NCBI GenBank assembly: GCA_964508865.1
Contig: CAZDVP010000021.1
Coordinates: 1-19,566 of the forward strand
Direction of reading: 5' to 3'
Length of the DNA: 19,566 nucleotides
Source of the DNA: UBA3263 sp964508865
GTDB lineage: Bacteria; Bacteroidota; Bacteroidia; Bacteroidales; Muribaculaceae
The first letter of the stretch is position 1, and the number at the start of each line of letters is the position of its first letter. Both the position numbers and the translations under genes were made by a program. The notes under the pieces are model-generated. The model did no database searches. It had not been told where the DNA came from and worked only from the letters and a program-made list of their open reading frames with translations. Below, piece by piece: positions 13,243 through 19,566 of the stretch.

Positions 13243-15456
13243 TCAGGCGAGGGAGCGGGCTGCGGAGGGCTGGGCCACGAGCCAGACTGTGTCGCCCTCG
13301 CGGAAGGCTTCGTCGGGCTTGAGGGGCACGAAAGCGCCATCGCGCTCGAGGGCCACGACCATAGCGTGGTTGCGGTTGCGCAGGTCGGCCTCCTGAAGCG
13401 TTTTGCCCGGCAGGGGCGACGACGGCGACAGCGTTATCGACGAGAAGCGCACTTCTTCGCCGCAACCATTCGACGACGCAGCTTCGCTGCCCTGCTCGAG
13501 GATGTTCATGAATGCCGAAATGTTTTCTTCGGTGCCAACAACGCCCACAACGTCGCCCGGAAAGAGGCGCTCGTCGCCGCCGGGCACGGGAATCACCTCG
13601 CCGCCACGCTGAATGGAGGCGATGTTGACGTTGAATTTGCGGCCTACGTTGCTAATGCAGAGGCGGTCGCCAACATAGGGGAAATCATAGCCCACGGTGC
13701 CGTAGGCCAGGTGCATATCGCTGACCAGGTTGTTTTTCTGGCCTGAGCGGCGCAGTTCGCGCTCGTTGAGGTTATCGAGAAAGCGCGACTCGATGCGGGC
13801 CAGGCGATGACGCACGCGGTGGGACACGAAAATGAACGACAGCGCGAACAGCGACACTCCGAAAATCACGCCGGCCGACACGCCGAAGTAGCTGCCGATG
13901 ACGTAGACGACAAAGGCGGTGCAGATGAGCAGGCGCACCAGGGTCATGGCCACCAGCGGGGCATGGGCGCGCGCGTTGTTGGCAATTAGCAGCTGGCGCT
14001 CGGAGCGGCGCGAGGAATGGTAGGTCAACCCGAGCAGGAAGGGCGACATGGCCGTTATGGTCAGCACGCAACTGAGCAGCCGACCCCAGAAGCCGGGAAT
14101 CAGCCCGCAAATGAACGGACGCATATAGAGCCCGGCAACCAACACTATGGCAATCAGCACGATGCCATAGAGCAGCATGCGCCAGGCATAGCGCTTGAGA
14201 ACCGCCTGCCAAACGCGGCGCGACTCGCTGCCGCCCTCAACATTGTTGGTCGAATAGCGGTCGATGAGGAACTTCCAGCGGTCGGGCAGATGCGCAGCCA
14301 CGAAGTTATAGGTCGGGTCGGCCAGGCGGATGAAATAGGGGGTGGTGAAGGTGGTGATGACCGAAACGGCCACGATTATGGGATACATCGTTGAGTCGAG
14401 CACTCCGAGGCTGGTGCCGAGGGTTGCGATGATAAACGAGAATTCGCCGATTTGAGTGAGAGTGAAGCCGCTCTGCAGGGCAACCTTGAGGGTCTGGCCG
14501 GTGAGCAGCATGCCGCCGGTTCCGAAAATCAGGCCGCCGCAAACAACCACCGCCGACAGCAGCAGAATCGGCCGCCAGTATTCGGCAATCACGCCGGGGT
14601 TGACCATCATTCCGACGCTGATGAAGAACACTGCGCCAAACAGGTACTTGACCGGGCCGAGCACGTGCTCGATGCGCTCGGCATAGCTGGTGCCGGCAAG
14701 TATCGACCCCATGACGAAGGCGCCCAGAGCCAGCGAAAAGCCGCAGTAGACGGAGAACACCGCCATGCCCAGGCAGAGGCCCATGCTGAGCACCAGCAGG
14801 GTTTCGTCGTTGAGAAAGCGGCGCACCCGGTTGAGGAACGTAGGGAGCACATAGGTTCCCACCAGGAACCAGATTACGAGGAAGAAAATCAGTTTGGCCA
14901 TGCTCAGCAGCAGCTCGCCGCCCTGAACCGAATTATTGACGGCGATCGACGACAGCACCACCATCAGCAACACCGCAAACAAATCTTCAACAATCAGCAC
15001 GCCAAGCACCTGCGAGGCGAACTTTTTGTGGCGCAGTCCCAGGTCGCCCAAGGCTTTGATGATAATGGTTGTTGACTGCATGGAAATCATGCCGCCCAGG
15101 AAAATGCTGTTGATATGGCTGAATCCGAGCAGATGACCGATGCTGAAGCCTGTACACATCATTCCGAAAATCACCACCATAGCGGTTATGATTGCCGAGC
15201 CGCCGCAGCCCATCAGTTTCTTGAAGCTGAACTCCAGACCCAGGGTGAAGAGCAAGATAACTATGCCCAACTCGGCCCAGAAGTCGATGTTTTCGGCAGT
15301 TGTCAGCGACGGCAGCGGCTCAAAATTCGGGCTGGCCAAAAAGCCGGCAACGATATAGCCGAGCACCACCGGCTGCTTAATCCACTTGAACAAAAGCGTA
15401 ACTATGGCTGCAAGCAGCATAATGTACGCAAGATCTGAAATCAGCGATTCAATCAT
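13243..15456 (-). CDS. CPA2-family cation:proton antiporter with C-terminal TrkA-C (RCK_C) domains
   Basis: A 737-aa inner-membrane protein. Residues 1-390 form the Na+/H+ exchanger domain, including QPVVLGYIVAGFLASP, LGIVILLFTLGLEF and LIVEDLFAVLLM; Glu157-Asp158 lies at the CPA2 ion-binding position. Additional membrane segments lie at about 425-545. Two ligand-binding RCK_C domains follow at about 583-655 (VPGGDERLFPGDVVGVVGTE) and 668-735 (PLPGKTLQEADLRNR, FREGDTVWLVAQP). A Rossmann RCK_N domain, present in KefB/KefC, is not apparent. It probably exports K+ or Na+ against protons, gated by a small ligand. It starts 26 bases after the MgtC gene in the same operon. Specificity cannot be read from sequence. 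Confidence 0.92.
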   Translation of the reverse strand: MIESLISDLAYIMLLAAIVTLLFKWIKQPVVLGYIVAGFLASPNFEPLPSLTTAENIDFWAELGIVILLFTLGLEFSFKKLMGCGGSAIITAMVVIFGMMCTGFSIGHLLGFSHINSIFLGGMISMQSTTIIIKALGDLGLRHKKFASQVLGVLIVEDLFAVLLMVVLSSIAVNNSVQGGELLLSMAKLIFFLVIWFLVGTYVLPTFLNRVRRFLNDETLLVLSMGLCLGMAVFSVYCGFSLALGAFVMGSILAGTSYAERIEHVLGPVKYLFGAVFFISVGMMVNPGVIAEYWRPILLLSAVVVCGGLIFGTGGMLLTGQTLKVALQSGFTLTQIGEFSFIIATLGTSLGVLDSTMYPIIVAVSVITTFTTPYFIRLADPTYNFVAAHLPDRWKFLIDRYSTNNVEGGSESRRVWQAVLKRYAWRMLLYGIVLIAIVLVAGLYMRPFICGLIPGFWGRLLSCVLTITAMSPFLLGLTYHSSRRSERQLLIANNARAHAPLVAMTLVRLLICTAFVVYVIGSYFGVSAGVIFGVSLFALSFIFVSHRVRHRLARIESRFLDNLNERELRRSGQKNNLVSDMHLAYGTVGYDFPYVGDRLCISNVGRKFNVNIASIQRGGEVIPVPGGDERLFPGDVVGVVGTEENISAFMNILEQGSEAASSNGCGEEVRFSSITLSPSSPLPGKTLQEADLRNRNHAMVVALERDGAFVPLKPDEAFREGDTVWLVAQPSAARSLA

Positions 15457-15482
15457 TGGTTTAATGTTTGGTTAAAAGGGAG

Positions 15483-16196
15483 TTATGCCAACTGATTGGC
15501 AATCGAAATGCTTTCGGTCGGATAGGGTTTTGAAAGCTCGGTGAACAGAACGGGATAGTCGGTGTTTTCGCGCAGCAGAACAACCAGATTCAGGCGGGTT
15601 GTCTGCGCCGAGTAGTCATAGTCGACATAAACGTTGACCAGGTGGCCATGGTGGCGCTTCAGGACCTCGCGGAAGGGCGCGAACTCGGTGCATATACCAC
15701 TCACTTTCAGGCGGATTATGCGGCTTTCGGAGCCCACTTCGAGGCGGCGCTCAACGTTTTCGAGCTGCACCAGGATGAACAGAATCAGCAGCGTTGCGCA
15801 AACCGACAGCAAATAGAGCCCCACTCCGACGGCCAGGCCGATGATCGACGACATCCAGATGCCGGCGGCGGTTGTCAGGCCGCGCACCGAGCCTTTGGCC
15901 TGGATTATGGCCCCGGCGCCGAGAAAACCGATGCCCGAAATAACCTGGGCGGCAATGCGGCCGGGGTCGCCGTTTTTCAGCCCTACGTATTCCTGGCAGA
16001 CGTAGATACTCACCAGCATGGCCAGGCAGGCGCCCATGGCAATGAGCGAAAAAGTGCGCAAACCGGCGGGTTGCCCCTTGCGCTTGCGCTCGTAGCCCAC
16101 GCTGGCACCGAGAATCATTGCCATGCAGAGGCGAAACAGCGCCTGCGCCGTTGTCACCTCGTTGGCCGTCAGCTGGTTGAGAAAGGCTTCAATCAT
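15483..16196 (-). CDS. MgtC/SapB-family inner-membrane protein
   Basis: A 237-aa protein with about four to five membrane segments in its first 145 residues. The family core is intact: SVGYERKRKGQPAGLRTFSL, AQVISGIGFLGAGAII and VRGLTTAAGIWMSSIIGLA. A soluble ACT-like C-terminal domain covers about 158-237. MgtC proteins help cells cope with low Mg2+ and, in some pathogens, restrain the F1Fo ATPase; the direct activity remains debated. Its ATG overlaps the stop of the upstream coiled-coil gene by ATGA, so the two are translationally coupled. Position next to an antiporter supports a role in ion or membrane-potential balance. Confidence 0.93.
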   Translation of the reverse strand: MIEAFLNQLTANEVTTAQALFRLCMAMILGASVGYERKRKGQPAGLRTFSLIAMGACLAMLVSIYVCQEYVGLKNGDPGRIAAQVISGIGFLGAGAIIQAKGSVRGLTTAAGIWMSSIIGLAVGVGLYLLSVCATLLILFILVQLENVERRLEVGSESRIIRLKVSGICTEFAPFREVLKRHHGHLVNVYVDYDYSAQTTRLNLVVLLRENTDYPVLFTELSKPYPTESISIANQLA

Positions 16197-17107
16197 TTGC
16201 TGAGCTCGAAATTGCGCGATGCCAGGCGATAGTTGTCGGCAAACAGCTCAACGCGGTAGCTGCCCGGAGTGAGCATGGCGTTGTTGTTCCAGTAAATGGT
16301 CACACCCGGAATTTCGTTGCCTTCATATTCAACATCTTTCTTGGCGGTCGCCTCGAGCGTTGTGCCTTCGAAATTGAAGGTGATGCCATTGTCTTTCAGC
16401 AGGTTGCCTTCGGGAGTGGTTATGCGCAGATAAATGGTTTTGCGCCCAACCGGGGTCGAGTTGTTCTGAGGAATGGTGAAGGTAACGGCCAGCTGCTTTG
16501 CCTTGTTGACCTTCTTTTCAGTCTTGCCCTTTGAGTTGAGGGCCTGCAGGCTCACGCTGCTGACGTTGAGCTTCTCGGCCAGCTCCATGCGCTGGGTGAG
16601 CACTTCGTTTTTCGACGTCGTTTCGGCCACGCGGTTGCTCAGCTGGCGATTGCTCTGCTCGAGGGTTTCGTTCTTTTCGCGCAGCTCCTGATTCTGCTGG
16701 TTGAGCTCGTTGATTTGCTCAACGTAGTGGCGCATAATCTCCTTGAGCGTAGCGATTTCCTTCTGCAGTTCGGCAATGCGCTGCTGCGAGAGTTTGTCGC
16801 GCTGCTTCAGTTCCTGACGCAGCTCCTCGACCTTGTTTTTCGCGGCCTCATATTCGGCACGGATGCTGTCGTTATTGAACAGAACCATCTGCCCTTCGTG
16901 TTGCACGAAGGAGGCCGACAGCTCGTCGTATTCGTTGGAAAGCTGCAACTGCTCGTTGGCCAGCTCGAGTTCCTGAATTTTCAGCATTGCCTCGTCGGCC
17001 TGCTTTTTCTGGCTGATGAAAAGCCACACCAAGGTGCCGACCACAACAACGGCCACCACGGCGCCCGCAATCAGCGGCGCGAAATTAGTTTTTTTGTTCT
17101 CTTCCAT
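16193..17107 (-). CDS. Single-pass membrane coiled-coil protein with C-terminal beta domain, unknown function
   Basis: A 304-aa protein that I do not recognise beyond its architecture. A short basic N-terminus (MEENKKTN) precedes one membrane helix at about 10-31. A long coiled coil rich in Glu, Gln, Lys and Leu runs from about 33 to 185. A beta-rich, possibly Ig-like domain closes the protein at about 205-304 (QLAVTFTIPQNNSTPVGRKT, ITFNFEGTT, LTPGSYRVELFADNYRLA). The likely topology puts the coil and beta domain in the periplasm. The ATG at 17107 is chosen because a perfect -7 box lies just upstream; a longer in-frame start would overlap that promoter and nrdJ. It is first in an operon with MgtC and the antiporter. 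Confidence 0.8.
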   Translation of the reverse strand: MEENKKTNFAPLIAGAVVAVVVVGTLVWLFISQKKQADEAMLKIQELELANEQLQLSNEYDELSASFVQHEGQMVLFNNDSIRAEYEAAKNKVEELRQELKQRDKLSQQRIAELQKEIATLKEIMRHYVEQINELNQQNQELREKNETLEQSNRQLSNRVAETTSKNEVLTQRMELAEKLNVSSVSLQALNSKGKTEKKVNKAKQLAVTFTIPQNNSTPVGRKTIYLRITTPEGNLLKDNGITFNFEGTTLEATAKKDVEYEGNEIPGVTIYWNNNAMLTPGSYRVELFADNYRLASRNFELSK

Positions 17108-17115
17108 AATTGGCG

Positions 17116-17123
17116 CAAATTTA
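17116..17123 (-). promoter_or_regulatory. -7 box for the coiled-coil/MgtC/antiporter operon
   Basis: A perfect TAAATTTG on the minus strand lies 8 bases before the ATG at 17107, predicting a leaderless or nearly leaderless mRNA. No good -33 TTTG is seen at the expected distance. Confidence 0.65.
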
Positions 17124-17132
17124 GTGAAAAAA

Positions 17133-17164
17133 ATTGAGTAAATAATATTTTTTGCGTAAATTTG
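17133..17164 (+). promoter_or_regulatory. nrdJ promoter
   Basis: A perfect -7 TAAATTTG (17157-17164) is preceded, after a 20-base spacer, by ATTG (17133-17136), a three-of-four match to the -33 box. The ATG at 17172 lies 7 bases after the box, so the message should be leaderless and there is no room for a B12 riboswitch. Confidence 0.7.
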
Positions 17165-17171
17165 CAGCATC

Positions 17172-19566
17172 ATGGAACCACAATCATCACTCAATCCCGT
17201 TGACCCGGAGAAAGTTCACTCCGCAACGCTCGCTTATTTCGACGGCGACGAACTCGCCGCCCGCGTCTGGGCCTCAAAATATGCCCTCAAGGATAGTTAC
17301 GGCAACCTCTACGAACTCACGCCCGACGATATGCACCGCCGCATAGCCTCGGAATTCGCCCGCATAGAAGCCAAGTATCCCAACCCGATGACCGAGGATG
17401 AAATCTTTGGTCTGCTCAAGGATTTCCGCTACCTGATTCCGCAGGGTTCGCCCATGTCGGGCATCGGCAATCCGTTTCAAACCGTGTCGCTCAGCAACTG
17501 CTTCGTGATCGGCCTCGAGGACCCCGCCGACAGCTATGGCGCCATTCTCAAGCTCGACGAAGAGCAGGTGCAGCTGATGAAGCGCCGCGGCGGCGTGGGC
17601 CACGACCTGAGCCAGCTCCGGCCCAAGGGTATGCCGGTCAAGAACTCGGCCCTGACCTCAACCGGCCTGGTACCCTTTATGGAGCGCTATAGCAACACCA
17701 CCCGCGAGGTTGCGCAAGACGGCCGCCGCGGGGCGCTGATGCTCACAACCTCGATTGTCCACCCCGACTCGGAAGCCTTTATCGACGCCAAGCTCACCGA
17801 AGGCAAAATCACCGGCGCCAACGTCAGCGTGCGCATAACCGACGAGTTCATGCGCTGCGCCGAAAGCGCCACTCCGTTTATCCAGCAGTTCCCGGTCGAC
17901 TCGTCTAATCCGCAAGTGACCAAGGAAACCGACGCCGCCAAGCTCTGGGCCAAGATTGTTCATAACGCCTGGAAATCGGCCGAGCCGGGTGTGCTTTTCT
18001 GGGACACCATTACCCGCGAATCGCTCCCCGACTGCTACGCCGACCTGGGCTTCCGCACCATCTCCACCAACCCCTGCGGCGAAATTCCGCTCTGCCCCTA
18101 CGACAGCTGCCGCCTGCTGGCCATCAACCTATATAGCTACGTCGACGACCCCTTCACCCCTCAGGCCCGATTCAACTTCGAACGTCTGGCCGACCATGCC
18201 GCCAAGGCCCAGCGCCTAATGGACGACCTCATCGACCTGGAAATCGAAAAAATCGACGCCATTCTGGCCAAAATCGACGCCGACCCCGAGGACGCCGACG
18301 TTAAGCACTCGGAGCGCCACCTCTGGGAAAAAATCCGCTCGCGCACGCTCATGGGCCGCCGAACCGGCCTGGGCACGACCGCCGAGGGCGACATGATTGC
18401 CGCCCTGGGCCTGAAATACGGCACCGCCGAGGCAACGGAAATGAGCGTCAAGGTTCACCGCGCCGTAGCCCTGGCCGCCTTCAACTCGTCGGTGACCATG
18501 GCCGAGGAGCGCGGCAAGTTCGAGGTCTACGACCCCGAGCGCGAAAAGAACAACCCGTTCATCAACCGCCTCTTTGAAGCCGACCCGGCCCTGAAGGAAC
18601 GCATGGAGCGCTCCGGCCGCCGCAACATTGCCTGCCTGACCATCGCTCCGACCGGCACCGTGTCGCTGATGACCCGCACCTCGTCGGGCATCGAGCCGGT
18701 GTTCATGCCTGTTTATCAGCGGCGCCGCAAGGTGAACCCCAACGACAAGGACGTCCGCGTTGACTACGTCGACGAGTCGGGCGACGCATTTGAAGAATAC
18801 ATTGTTTATCACCCCAAGTTCCTCGACTGGATGAAGGTTCAGGGCATCGAGCCCTCGGCCAAGATGACCGCCGAGGAGATTGCCGCCCTGGTTGCCCGTT
18901 CGCCCTATGCCGGCGCCAGCGCCAACGAAATCGACTGGCTCGAAAAGGTGAACATGCAGGGCGCCGTGCAGAAGTGGGTCGACCACTCCATATCGGTGAC
19001 CATCAACCTGCCGGCCAACATTTCGGAGGAAACGGTCAACGAGCTCTACCTGCGCGCCTGGAAAGCCGGCTGCAAAGGTTGCACGGTTTACCGCGACGGC
19101 TCGCGCTCGGGCGTGCTGACCGCCATAACCCCCAAAGGCAAGGAGGAAAAGAAAAAAACCGAAGCCGCCGGCCCGCTGCTGCAAAAGCGCCCGGTGTCGC
19201 TCGAAGCCGACGTTGTCCGCTTCCAGAACAACAAGGAAAAATGGATTGCCTTCATTGGCCTGGTCGACGGCCGACCCTACGAAATCTTCACCGGTCTGAA
19301 CGACGACGAAGACGGCCTGTTCCTTCCCAAGTCGGTTACCCGAGGCTCGATTATCAAAACCATCGACGAAGAGGGCAACAAGCGCTATGACTTCCAGTTT
19401 GTTAACAAACGCGGCCACAAAACCACTATCGAAGGCCTCTCCGACAAGTTCAACCCCGAATTCTGGAACTATGCCAAGCTGATTTCCGGTGTGCTCCGCT
19501 ACCGTATGCCCATCGACCAGGTAATCAAAATGGTCGACGGCCTGCAGCTCAACTCCGAAAGCATCA
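17172..19566 (+). CDS. nrdJ: Class II (adenosylcobalamin-dependent) ribonucleoside-diphosphate reductase, partial
   Basis: Converts ribonucleotides to deoxyribonucleotides by a radical mechanism started by coenzyme B12, independent of oxygen. The first 798 residues are present; the C-terminus, including any terminal cysteine pair, is outside the window. Catalytic features are visible: Cys110 in SLSNCFVIG, Asn300-Cys302-Glu304 in STNPCGEIPL, and Cys313 eleven residues after the thiyl cysteine, which fits the redox partner spacing I recall for Thermotoga NrdJ. NIACLTIAPTGTVSLM and CTVYRDGSRSG are conserved family blocks. No ATP-cone is seen at the N-terminus, so allosteric activity control is probably absent. 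It is transcribed divergently from the coiled-coil gene. Confidence 0.93.
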   Translation, partial: MEPQSSLNPVDPEKVHSATLAYFDGDELAARVWASKYALKDSYGNLYELTPDDMHRRIASEFARIEAKYPNPMTEDEIFGLLKDFRYLIPQGSPMSGIGNPFQTVSLSNCFVIGLEDPADSYGAILKLDEEQVQLMKRRGGVGHDLSQLRPKGMPVKNSALTSTGLVPFMERYSNTTREVAQDGRRGALMLTTSIVHPDSEAFIDAKLTEGKITGANVSVRITDEFMRCAESATPFIQQFPVDSSNPQVTKETDAAKLWAKIVHNAWKSAEPGVLFWDTITRESLPDCYADLGFRTISTNPCGEIPLCPYDSCRLLAINLYSYVDDPFTPQARFNFERLADHAAKAQRLMDDLIDLEIEKIDAILAKIDADPEDADVKHSERHLWEKIRSRTLMGRRTGLGTTAEGDMIAALGLKYGTAEATEMSVKVHRAVALAAFNSSVTMAEERGKFEVYDPEREKNNPFINRLFEADPALKERMERSGRRNIACLTIAPTGTVSLMTRTSSGIEPVFMPVYQRRRKVNPNDKDVRVDYVDESGDAFEEYIVYHPKFLDWMKVQGIEPSAKMTAEEIAALVARSPYAGASANEIDWLEKVNMQGAVQKWVDHSISVTINLPANISEETVNELYLRAWKAGCKGCTVYRDGSRSGVLTAITPKGKEEKKKTEAAGPLLQKRPVSLEADVVRFQNNKEKWIAFIGLVDGRPYEIFTGLNDDEDGLFLPKSVTRGSIIKTIDEEGNKRYDFQFVNKRGHKTTIEGLSDKFNPEFWNYAKLISGVLRYRMPIDQVIKMVDGLQLNSESI

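Noticed and set aside
17108..17171. Cobalamin riboswitch upstream of the B12-dependent reductase
   Set aside because: The predicted leader is only a few bases long and the whole intergenic gap is 64 bases.
18216..19418. Open 400-codon minus-strand frame opposite nrdJ
   Set aside because: nrdJ has intact catalytic motifs through the region; the antisense product has the low-complexity look of a codon-bias shadow.

Overview
This window is chromosomal DNA from a member of the Bacteroidota, most likely order Bacteroidales. Three things support this. The promoters have the -33 TTTG / -7 TAnnTTTG form. Start codons lack Shine-Dalgarno sequences and often follow A-rich leaders. The gene families are typical of the order: a type V (FimA/Mfa-like) fimbrial operon, DUF3575 and DUF3868 proteins, a Bacteroidota HU and an AURKAIP1/COX24 microprotein. 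Coding DNA is fairly GC-rich. Family level (for example Muribaculaceae or Alistipes-like) cannot be settled from this sequence alone.

Layout. (1) 1-1562, minus strand: a housekeeping cluster of HU, a 29-aa mS38/bS22-like microprotein, an intrinsic terminator or attenuator, and the 5' part of rng (RNase G/E), which runs off the left edge. (2) 1650-2240: back-to-back promoters for HU and folA, then folA (DHFR) with a near-leaderless start. (3) 2291-12484, plus strand: a fimbrial operon with a canonical promoter and a structured leader of about 280 nt. Its genes encode a DUF3575 outer-membrane protein, a DUF3868/OmpA-like/TPR-like protein, a major fimbrillin lipoprotein, an Mfa2/FimB-family anchor, a fimbrillin-like accessory lipoprotein, and a 1129-aa tip-adhesin-like lipoprotein whose C-terminus looks like a FISUMP/C-type-lectin fold. 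A strong hairpin sits between the fimbrillin and the minor-subunit genes. (4) 12466-13191: a compact AT-richer cassette encoding a four-helix-bundle (S23/IVP-like) protein, bounded by TAGCTA-based 9-bp arrays that are both direct and inverted repeats of each other. (5) 13198-17107: a convergent terminator, then a minus-strand operon of a membrane coiled-coil protein, an MgtC/SapB protein and a CPA2 cation/proton antiporter. (6) 17133-19566, plus strand: a class II (B12-dependent) ribonucleotide reductase from a leaderless promoter, running off the right edge.

How they fit together. The fimbrial genes form one assembly unit: outer-membrane accessory proteins, stalk, anchor and tip. The most unusual part is the junction at the tip gene's 3' end. 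There the four-helix-bundle gene sits inside complementary termini, and the last codons of the tip gene are echoed in frame on the far side. This resembles the architecture of 23S rRNA intervening sequences, and it also invites comparison with diversity-generating retroelements, which are known to target such pilus tips. No reverse transcriptase or template repeat is visible here. The coiled-coil/MgtC/antiporter operon looks like an envelope ion-homeostasis unit whose first gene has no known function.
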